51,582 nucleotides of DNA from an uncultured Anaeroplasmataceae bacterium. Lineage in GTDB: Bacteria; Bacillota_I; Bacilli_A; Acholeplasmatales; Anaeroplasmataceae. Below the pieces are notes generated by a model. It had not been told where the DNA came from and searched no databases. It worked only from the letters and a program-made list of their open reading frames with translations. Location of the stretch: NCBI GenBank assembly GCA_910579215.1, contig CAJTTN010000010.1:1-51582 (forward strand), given 5' to 3'. Of the stretch, positions 44,981-51,582 are shown piece after piece (the stretch's first letter is position 1; the number at the start of each line of letters is the position of its first letter). A program made the translations under genes and the position numbers.

Positions 44981-45550
44981 ATGAATTTTCCAACAATTAA
45001 AAGGAATCAAAAAAAGGTAATCAATAAGGCAAATCTAGGAATGGATTTAGAAGAGGCTATCAACGAAAGTAATACCTATTATCTGAATAATAATATAGCT
45101 GTTATTCATAAGAAGCCTACACCTGTACAAATTGTCAAGGTAAATTATCCTTCTCGAAATAAAGCTGTTATTACAGAAGCCTATTATAAAACTCCCTCTA
45201 CTACTGACTATAATGGAATTTATAGAGGAAAATATATAGATTTTGATGCTAAAGAAAATCATAACAAAACGGCTTTTCCTTTAGCCAATGTATCTGCCCA
45301 TCAGGTAAATCATTTAAGGCAGGTAAAGGAACATGGAGGAATTGCCTTTCTTCTTGTGGCTTGGAACAGATATGACGAATACTATTTATTACCTTTTGAT
45401 GTTTTAAACGAATTTTGGGAAGATTCATTAAAGGACGGAAGAAAATCTATTCCTTATGAAGCCTTTCAAAAGCGGGCTTATCCAATTCAACACGGATATT
45501 TGCCTAGAATACCTTATTTGAGGGTTATTGATGAAATCTATTTTAAATAA
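44981..45550 (+). CDS. recU: Holliday junction resolvase RecU
   Basis: 189 residues with the RecU nuclease core: NLGMDLEEAINESN (first acidic residue), then TDYNGIYRGKYIDFDAKEN carrying the Asp and the Asp-x-Lys metal and catalytic residues, and HQVNHLRQVKEHGGIAFLLV. It cuts four-way junctions during recombination. The start at 44981 has GGTGA upstream; ATGs at 44960 and 44969 lie before or within that site. It overlaps the downstream PBP gene, as recU-ponA do in Bacillus. Confidence 0.93.
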   Translation: MNFPTIKRNQKKVINKANLGMDLEEAINESNTYYLNNNIAVIHKKPTPVQIVKVNYPSRNKAVITEAYYKTPSTTDYNGIYRGKYIDFDAKENHNKTAFPLANVSAHQVNHLRQVKEHGGIAFLLVAWNRYDEYYLLPFDVLNEFWEDSLKDGRKSIPYEAFQKRAYPIQHGYLPRIPYLRVIDEIYFK

Positions 45551-47483
45551 GATTCTACTTATTTTCACCATATGTACATTACTTATCACAATTATTGGAA
45601 GCATCGCTGGTATTATCCTTTTTAATACCGCAAGCAATACTTCCATTTTTATTAAAGAAAATAGTAAGCCTATTTATATTTATGATGATAAGGAAACCTT
45701 GATTTCCTCTGATAGTCTATACTATGAATATTGTTCAATTCAGGAGGTCAGTCCAGAAATTATTCATGCCGTAATTTCTATTGAGGACAAGGATTTTTAT
45801 ACTCATCCCGGAATATCTATACCAAGAATATTTTCCTCTATTTATCAAAATATGAAAAATGGTTCTATTATTTCTGGTGCTTCAACCATAACACAGCAAT
45901 ATATTAAAAATACCTATTTTACAAATGAAAAAACATTTTCAAGAAAAATTAATGAGATAGCTTATGCCTTAGAATTAGAAAAAAAATATACTAAGGATCA
46001 AATTATGGAAGCTTATCTCAATACTGTATTATTTGGTAGTAATATCTATGGAATTAAAATGGCAGCTAGGTATTATTTCAATAAAAGTCCTAAGGAAATA
46101 ACGACAAATGAAGCAGCTATATTAGCTGGTATGATTCAACTCCCTAATCATTATAACCCTTTAAGAAATCCTGAAGCAGCTACCACAAGAAAAAACTTAG
46201 TTTTAAGGAGAATGTGGGAAGAAAACTACATTACAGAGGAAAAATATAATGAACTCATTAAAATTCCTGCCAAAGATATTGTTCAAAAGGGATTTACAAA
46301 TACAAAAATAACCTATTTAACTCCATATTTTGATTATTTATTTTCTTCTTTACCACAAAATAGTGATACAATTACTTCTATCTATACCTATTTGGACACG
46401 GATATTCAAAAGACATTGTATTCTATTATGAATAATGATTATAAGCTTTTTAATGACGACGATTTAAATTGTGCTATCGTTGTTTTAGATAATGAAACCT
46501 ATGGTGTAAAGGCAATTGCTGGAAACAGATCCTATAATCAAAGAGTAATTAGCTATGCAAGCGATGTTTTATTACAGCCTGGTTCAACAATTAAACCACT
46601 TTTAGATTATGCACCAGCAATTGAATACTTAAATTATAATCCTGCAACTATCATTTGGGATGAGGAATATACCTATAAAAACGGAACTAAATTGAAAAAT
46701 TATGACAATCAATATTTAGGAGCCATCACTTTGCGAAAGGCACTTAGCGATTCTAGAAATATACCAGCAGTTAAACTTTTTAATCAGGTCGGCTATGAAA
46801 GAGCATTTCAGTTTGTTGAAAAATTAGGAATTGAAAAAAAGGATACCATTTATGAAGCAGATGCCATAGGTGGTACTACCACAGGCTATACTTTATTGAG
46901 CTTGGCAAATGCTTACCAAGGATTTGCTAACTTAGGCTATTATAAAAAGGCTGTCCCATATCAGAAAATACAATATGATTTGACAAGCTACGTTAATGAT
47001 ACTCCAGCAAAATTGGTCATGAAGCCAACAACCGCATACCTAATCAACTCTATGCTTCATGATGTATTTAAAGGAAGCACATTTGATCAAAAAAATACTT
47101 ATATGATGGCCAAAACTGGTCAAACAAATTTTGATCAGGCTACTATTAAAAAATACCATCTGCCTTGGAATGCCACTAAGGATTCCCTACTCATCGCCTA
47201 TACCAAGGATATGACCATAGGAGTGTGGGTCGGCTATGAAAAAATATCAGATGGAAAATTTTTAGATTATTATAAAAAAAATATACCTAGAAGTATTATG
47301 AAATTATTACTGGATACCTTTGCTAAAAAAGGACAATATTATGAGGAAATAGAGGGCATAAATAAAAGCTACATAACCATCTATGATAATCAAGCATATC
47401 TTGCTAAAGATTATGGTTATTATGAATATTTCTTAGAAGGAACACAGCCTCTTACTTATCCTAATTATGAAATAAGAGCATAA
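45531..47483 (+). CDS. Class A penicillin-binding protein (transglycosylase/transpeptidase)
   Basis: 650 residues: a membrane anchor (about 8-32), a GT51 glycosyltransferase domain with catalytic Glu85 in EDKDFYTHPG and the GASTITQQ motif, and a transpeptidase domain with STIK (S352, K355), SRN (408-410) and KTGQ (528-531). The middle motif has Arg where SxN enzymes often have other residues, which is allowed. It polymerises and cross-links peptidoglycan at the cell surface. GAGGG precedes the ATG, which lies inside the end of recU; a TTG just upstream is less likely. Confidence 0.93.
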   Translation: MKSILNKILLIFTICTLLITIIGSIAGIILFNTASNTSIFIKENSKPIYIYDDKETLISSDSLYYEYCSIQEVSPEIIHAVISIEDKDFYTHPGISIPRIFSSIYQNMKNGSIISGASTITQQYIKNTYFTNEKTFSRKINEIAYALELEKKYTKDQIMEAYLNTVLFGSNIYGIKMAARYYFNKSPKEITTNEAAILAGMIQLPNHYNPLRNPEAATTRKNLVLRRMWEENYITEEKYNELIKIPAKDIVQKGFTNTKITYLTPYFDYLFSSLPQNSDTITSIYTYLDTDIQKTLYSIMNNDYKLFNDDDLNCAIVVLDNETYGVKAIAGNRSYNQRVISYASDVLLQPGSTIKPLLDYAPAIEYLNYNPATIIWDEEYTYKNGTKLKNYDNQYLGAITLRKALSDSRNIPAVKLFNQVGYERAFQFVEKLGIEKKDTIYEADAIGGTTTGYTLLSLANAYQGFANLGYYKKAVPYQKIQYDLTSYVNDTPAKLVMKPTTAYLINSMLHDVFKGSTFDQKNTYMMAKTGQTNFDQATIKKYHLPWNATKDSLLIAYTKDMTIGVWVGYEKISDGKFLDYYKKNIPRSIMKLLLDTFAKKGQYYEEIEGINKSYITIYDNQAYLAKDYGYYEYFLEGTQPLTYPNYEIRA

Positions 47484-47490
47484 ATAATAA

Positions 47491-47540
47491 AGAAGCATAC
47501 TGAACCTAAACACATGGCATATATGCTTCTTTTTGTTTTA
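47491..47540 (+). terminator. Terminator of recU-pbp
   Basis: AGAAGCATA (47491-47499) pairs with TATGCTTCT (47522-47530), followed by TTTTGTTTTA. The loop is long (22 bases). Confidence 0.6.
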
Positions 47541-47551
47541 TTTAAATATTA

Positions 47552-48934
47552 TCAAAAGGCAAGAAATAGTAAATAAGCTAACCCATAATACACAGCAATT
47601 GCAAGTATATCATTTAATGTCGTAATAAATGGTCCAGAAGCAACGGCTGGATCTATTTTAATTTTCAAGAAAAATATTGGAATGATAGAACCTATCAAGC
47701 TACAAAGTGTCATAGAAACCCACAAGGATAAAGAAACAATGCCTGAGGCCTTTAAGGCTTCAATATGAGAATATTCTTCTAAAGATACTGCTTGCTTTGT
47801 AAGGAATAGAAAGCAAAACACAAATAGAAACGCTAATAGAGATAAAATAAGACCATTGATAAATCCTACTCTAATTTCTTTAAGACACAGCTTTACCAAT
47901 TCCTTCGTCTTTACCTCTTCTATAGAAAGCATTCGAATTGTAACAGCAAGAGATTGAGTTCCTGTATTTCCTGCCATATCTAGTATTAAGGATTGAAAAA
48001 ATACTATTACAGGTAAAGCTGCCACTACTGCCTCAAATCCTGAAATTAAACTAGATACAATTAAACCTAGAAATAGTAAGGCAATTAGCCATGGTAGACG
48101 TTTTTTAACAGAGGAAACTATGGATTCATTTAAATTTTCTTCCTCCGTCAAACCTCCAAGCTTAGCATAATCATCTCCCAATTCTTCATCCAAAACCTCA
48201 ACAACATCATCAGAGGTTACAACTCCAATTAGTTCATTTCTAGCATTTAAAATTGGATAGGAATCTAAAGCATAATCTCTTAATTTTCCTATACAGTCTG
48301 TAACCTCCTCGTTAGCATAAAAATAAGGATAATTTTGTTTAATAATTTCAATTAATGGATCATTTTCTCTAGCAATGATTAAATCACGTAAATCTATAGC
48401 GCCATAAAAATGATGATATTCATCTTCAACATAAATGGTTGATACATTATCATTTTCTGCAGCCTCCTTAATTACAGTTTTCATTGCTGCTTTTATATCA
48501 TGATTTTTTGAAATAATAATAAAATTTGTAGTCATTTTACTACCTATTTGTTCCTCGGAAAATTGATCTATCAAATTGATATCCATAACAGATTCAGGTT
48601 CCATTAAGGATACAATCTCCTTACGATCCTCCTCATCTAATTCTTCCAAAACATCAATTGCATCATCAGAGTCCATCAGTTCAATGATATCTGCAACATT
48701 TTCTTGATCTAATTCCTCCAAATATTCTGCAACATTATCTAAATAGGCAAATATTTCTGATACTATTTCTTTGTCCAAAAGACGATATAATTTAAGCCTT
48801 TGTTCTTTAGAAAGATTGACTAATGCATCAGCAATGTCACTTTCATGATATTGCAATATTGAATTCTTTTTTTCTGATTCTGGTATGTTTGATTCTATAA
48901 TTTGAGTAAGTTCTAAAACATAATCCCTAATCAT
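47552..48934 (-). CDS. mgtE: Magnesium transporter MgtE
   Basis: 460 residues: N-terminal acidic superhelical domain (to about 128), tandem CBS domains (about 130-255), connecting helix and five membrane helices (about 272-460) with the conserved KIDPAVASGPFITTLND segment lining the pore. Mg2+ binding to the N and CBS domains closes the channel. A strong AAGGAGG precedes the ATG only 18 bases after the upstream coiled-coil gene, so the two form an operon. No M-box riboswitch fits in that short gap. Confidence 0.92.
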   Translation of the reverse strand: MIRDYVLELTQIIESNIPESEKKNSILQYHESDIADALVNLSKEQRLKLYRLLDKEIVSEIFAYLDNVAEYLEELDQENVADIIELMDSDDAIDVLEELDEEDRKEIVSLMEPESVMDINLIDQFSEEQIGSKMTTNFIIISKNHDIKAAMKTVIKEAAENDNVSTIYVEDEYHHFYGAIDLRDLIIARENDPLIEIIKQNYPYFYANEEVTDCIGKLRDYALDSYPILNARNELIGVVTSDDVVEVLDEELGDDYAKLGGLTEEENLNESIVSSVKKRLPWLIALLFLGLIVSSLISGFEAVVAALPVIVFFQSLILDMAGNTGTQSLAVTIRMLSIEEVKTKELVKLCLKEIRVGFINGLILSLLAFLFVFCFLFLTKQAVSLEEYSHIEALKASGIVSLSLWVSMTLCSLIGSIIPIFFLKIKIDPAVASGPFITTLNDILAIAVYYGLAYLLFLAF

Positions 48935-48952
48935 AAAAGCACCTCCTTTTTA

Positions 48953-49708
48953 TTATATTTTAAAATCAAAAGAGAATTGCAATAAAAAATCTTTATGTAA
49001 TGCCTTATTCATATCTCTAAGCTGATAAATTTTTTCTCTTAATTCCATTTGTTCTCTAATAAGTGCATCCTCTTTATAAAACATTTCCTCCTTATTTAAA
49101 GGAAATTCCAGTTTTAATTTTGAAATCATTTCTCTTAAATCCTGAATAGACTTAAGATATTCATTAGCATAAGAATCAAATTCACTCTCTAGTATTTCTA
49201 CCTCAGTTAAGAGTGATTCATTCTCCTTTAACAAACTATTGAAGCCTTGAAGATTGCCCATGCGATAAACTGTTATTAATAGTGGGTAAAGATTGCGTTC
49301 ATTCTCTGTAGCCTTAATATGCACTAAGGGATGATATTTAGTACAATATGCTTTAAAGGTATCATCTAATACCTCCATATCTTTAGGCGTATATTTAGAG
49401 CATTGCTTTTCTATACTTTTTGCAGAATTATATTGTTGATAAAATATTCTTTGCTGATCATAGAATTTTGTTTTCTTCTGTTCTAGAAAGCCATGAATAT
49501 CTTCATCTTTTTTACCACCAGTTTTCATAGCTATTGCTTGAAGTAATGCATCATTTTCAATATTTAGCTTTATATCTTCTTCTAATTCTTTATGAAATTC
49601 TAATATATAGGAAGTTTTTAATAGATTTACTTTTCTTTGAAGCTGTTCAAAATGAATTATATACTCTATTAATGTTTCCTTTTTAAAATTAAATTCATCT
49701 AAATTCAT
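48953..49708 (-). CDS. Coiled-coil protein of unknown function
   Basis: 251 residues, almost entirely helical and strongly charged, with heptad-like stretches around 1-60 and 165-245. A central KYHPLVHIKATENERNLYPLL segment resembles linker regions in some J-domain-associated proteins, but no J domain is present and I would not name a family. No signal or membrane segment. AGGTAA precedes the ATG and mgtE follows in the same operon. Confidence 0.55.
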   Translation of the reverse strand: MNLDEFNFKKETLIEYIIHFEQLQRKVNLLKTSYILEFHKELEEDIKLNIENDALLQAIAMKTGGKKDEDIHGFLEQKKTKFYDQQRIFYQQYNSAKSIEKQCSKYTPKDMEVLDDTFKAYCTKYHPLVHIKATENERNLYPLLITVYRMGNLQGFNSLLKENESLLTEVEILESEFDSYANEYLKSIQDLREMISKLKLEFPLNKEEMFYKEDALIREQMELREKIYQLRDMNKALHKDFLLQFSFDFKI

Positions 49709-49779
49709 ACTATTTACCTAATTTCCACTATATTCTATCATAAAAATTATAAAAATTCATCCATAAAATTTTTTTTATC

Positions 49780-49816
49780 TTGAAAAGCTTTTTCAATTGC
49801 GTTATAATAATAACGC
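49780..49816 (+). promoter_or_regulatory. Promoter of tRNA-Arg
   Basis: -35 TTGAAA (49780-49785), 17 bases, -10 TATAAT (49803-49808). A perfect inverted repeat GCGTTAT/ATAACGC (49799-49816) straddles the -10, and the -35 lies in a near-palindrome. Confidence 0.75.
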
Positions 49817-49825
49817 TGTATTTAT

Positions 49826-49913
<88 letters not shown>

Positions 49914-49931
49914 TAATCATAATAAAAGAAC

Positions 49932-49978
49932 CCTTGAGTTAGGACTATTCTACTTGTCCTATATTCAAGGTCTTTTCT
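49932..49978. terminator. Bidirectional terminator between tRNA-Arg and the ATPase gene
   Basis: CCTTGA (49932-49937) and TAGGAC (49940-49945) pair with GTCCTA (49956-49961) and TCAAGG (49965-49970) across a small internal loop. T-rich sequence follows on both strands. Confidence 0.7.
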
Positions 49979-50012
49979 TATTTAAGTTTTTTGTAATACT
50001 GACTACTATTAT

Positions 50013-51212
50013 TTAAATTTGACCTAATAGCCATAATGCAATATCATAAATCATAATTCCTTCATAGCTATATTTATCATGTTTAGTATTTGCAATAATT
50101 ATTTTAGGGTGTGCATCCTTTATTCGAAGCAATGGATCGTATTCTCTTCTAAATGTATCTTCACTGGAAATATTATCACTCACTTGTATATAAATCTTTT
50201 CTTTTTCATTTAGTGCTACAAAATCTACTTCCTTTTCATATAATTTTCCAATATAGATTTCATAGCCTCTTCTAAGTAGTTCTAGATAAACTAAATTTTC
50301 ATATACTCTTCCATAATCCATATTTCTAGTACCTAAAATTGCATATCTCAGTCCAGAATCGCATAGATAATATTTATTGGAAGTTTCTAAATATTTCTTT
50401 CCTTTTATATCATATCTTTTAATTTCATAAAAAATAAATGCATTACACAAATATTTAATATATTTTCCGATAGTTACATGAGTTGTTTCAATCGCATTTG
50501 TATTTAACGTTTCACTCACTTTATGAACTGATGTAAGATTGCTTATATTATCCATTAAATATTCTGCTAATTTATCCATAACTAATCCACTAGACAAATT
50601 ATACTTTTGAATAAGATCACGATTGACAATTGTTTCATATACATCTTTTAGATATTGGACTCTATCTCTTTCATTCAAATATGGATATGCGCCAGCAAAG
50701 CCACCTTCTCTAACATAGTTATTAAATGCCTTATCAATATTCGATATTTCTGCATGATAGAACATATATTCTTCAAAACTGAATGGAAAAACGTGAATTT
50801 CAATATATCGTCCTGTAAATAACGTAGCTAAATCGGCGCTTAATAAAAATGCATTTGACCCTGTTATGTAAAGATCAAACTTTTCGCTTGAGTAAAGGGA
50901 ATTAATAACCAACTCAAAGCGATTACAAAGTTGAACTTCGTCAATAAAAACATAATTGTTTTTTCCTGATATAAATTTTATGTTTATATAGTTATTTAAA
51001 TTTTTATAAGTTTTTAAATCATCAAATTGTAAATCAGTAAAATCAATAAAAATTATATTGGCTTTATCATCAGCTTTAGATATATATTCTATATAAGCCT
51101 TCATTAATTTTGATTTTCCCGCTCTTCGAACCCCCGTAATAATTTTTATATCTGGTGTTCCTTTTAAATTGATAAGTCTATTCATATAATTTGGTCGTTC
51201 AATAATTTTCAT
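50013..51212 (-). CDS. AAA-type ATPase with DUF4143 C-terminal domain
   Basis: 399 residues. N-terminal ATPase of the AAA_14 type: Walker A GVRRAGKS (27-34), Walker B YVFIDEVQL (87-95), sensor ITGSNAFLL (about 116-124), then a winged-helix-like middle region. The C-terminal DUF4143 domain ends with GRVYENLVYLELLRRGYEI and EVDFVALNEKEKIYIQVS, a pattern resembling a PD-(D/E)XK nuclease fold with Glu, Asp and a Gln in place of the usual Glu-x-Lys. Such ATPases are abundant and variable in gut bacteria; their function is not established, with roles in defence or mobile DNA often suspected. It is the only gene between the tRNA-derived repeats. Confidence 0.85.
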   Translation of the reverse strand: MKIIERPNYMNRLINLKGTPDIKIITGVRRAGKSKLMKAYIEYISKADDKANIIFIDFTDLQFDDLKTYKNLNNYINIKFISGKNNYVFIDEVQLCNRFELVINSLYSSEKFDLYITGSNAFLLSADLATLFTGRYIEIHVFPFSFEEYMFYHAEISNIDKAFNNYVREGGFAGAYPYLNERDRVQYLKDVYETIVNRDLIQKYNLSSGLVMDKLAEYLMDNISNLTSVHKVSETLNTNAIETTHVTIGKYIKYLCNAFIFYEIKRYDIKGKKYLETSNKYYLCDSGLRYAILGTRNMDYGRVYENLVYLELLRRGYEIYIGKLYEKEVDFVALNEKEKIYIQVSDNISSEDTFRREYDPLLRIKDAHPKIIIANTKHDKYSYEGIMIYDIALWLLGQI

Positions 51213-51264
51213 TTCTATTCCACTTTCAAAACTTTAATTTTTTTGTTTTTTTGAAACCGAATAA

Positions 51265-51293
51265 ATTATACACCATTATTATATTAATTTCAA
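51265..51293 (-). promoter_or_regulatory. Promoter of the DUF4143 ATPase gene
   Basis: Reverse strand: -35 TTGAAA (51288-51293), 17 bases, -10 TATAAT (51265-51270). The remaining 51294-51526 stretch is AT-rich and shows no gene. Confidence 0.75.
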
Positions 51294-51526
51294 TAAACTA
51301 AGTTAGATTTCATTAAGATATAAATTGAAATATATAATGAAAACTATACTTTTAATGCAAACTTTCCTAGTCAAATTTTATTTATGCGGGATTTTTTACG
51401 GAAAATCTATACAAGATATTAAAAGAAATAAAAGTTATAGAAGTTAATTAAGCTCTTTTTAAAAGATATTGTGAATTATAATGGATATTAAACATATTGA
51501 CAAGATATTTGAAGTGAATCTCTTGA

Positions 51527-51582
51527 CTTCTAAGCCGTCGGTCGCAGGTTCGAATCCTGTCCGAGTCGCCATTTTTTTATAT
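51527..51582 (+). repeat. att-like direct repeat, copy 2 (truncated by window end)
   Basis: Exact copy of 49858-49913 in the same orientation, 1,669 bases downstream. The 5' half of a tRNA is missing in front of it, so it is a tRNA fragment and not a second tRNA gene. It may continue beyond the window. Confidence 0.95.

Noticed and set aside
48935..48952. Mg2+ riboswitch upstream of mgtE
   Set aside because: Only 18 bases separate mgtE from the upstream gene, too short for an M-box.
49780..49816. Operator controlling tRNA-Arg at the palindrome over its -10
   Set aside because: The repeat GCGTTAT/ATAACGC is exact but short and AT-rich, and tRNA promoters are rarely operator controlled; chance is likely.
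51527..51582. Second tRNA-Arg gene
   Set aside because: Only the sequence from the anticodon loop onward is present; no D-arm or 5' acceptor strand lies upstream.

Overview
The window is an AT-rich, gene-dense chromosomal segment of a low-GC Gram-positive bacterium. TGA is used as a stop codon (for example in the ATGA overlaps of rel/dtd and trxA/trxB), so the genetic code is standard and not that of Mycoplasma. RecU next to a class A PBP, RNase J, SepF, a CIRCE-like heat-shock operator, AGGTGAT-type ribosome binding sites and many lipoproteins point to the Bacilli side of the Firmicutes, probably an Erysipelotrichales/RF39-like gut lineage. That taxonomic placement is inference; no rRNA is present.

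Layout. 1-5.6 kb: the first codons of one lipoprotein, then a two-gene lipoprotein operon whose second gene is a large family PL9 pectate-lyase-like enzyme; promoters here carry CcpA-type cre-like sites. 5.6-11.3 kb: a translationally coupled operon jetA-jetB-jetC-sepF, i.e. an Mks/Wadjet-type SMC complex without the JetD nuclease and with a cell-division gene in its place. 11.4-14.5 kb: an operon with an RsuA-type pseudouridine synthase, a hotdog thioesterase, a pyrophosphatase-like/AAC(3) fusion and a cytoplasmic CBM20 protein. 14.6-18.5 kb: ZIP transporter, lipoprotein and membrane pyrophosphatase.

18.6-22.0 kb: a barnase-type RNase carried on a lipoprotein, overlapped by a barstar inhibitor gene, facing another large lipoprotein. 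22.3-26.3 kb: tRNA-Cys, a ClpB lacking its N domain under a CIRCE-like operator, TspO, and a D,D-carboxypeptidase. 26.3-36.3 kb: CoA-disulfide reductase-rhodanese, followed on the same strand by a long housekeeping operon apt-rel-dtd-hyp-rimO-trmL-trxA-trxB-hyp. 36.4-49.7 kb: SpoVB/MurJ-type flippase, DUF421 protein, rarA, a degenerate FtsK-like protein, a degenerate RNase J, a DpaA-like protein, a single-domain CBM20 protein, recU-pbp, mgtE and a coiled-coil protein.

49.8-51.6 kb: tRNA-Arg(TCT), whose 3' half plus flank (56 bp) is repeated exactly at the end of the window. The 1,669-bp unit between the copies holds only a DUF4143-type ATPase, so it looks like a tRNA-integrated element. The most notable items are the lipoprotein barnase/barstar pair, the nuclease-less Jet/Mks operon coupled to sepF, the tRNA-Arg att-like duplication, and the tRNA-Cys transcript whose two ends can form a perfect 13-bp helix.
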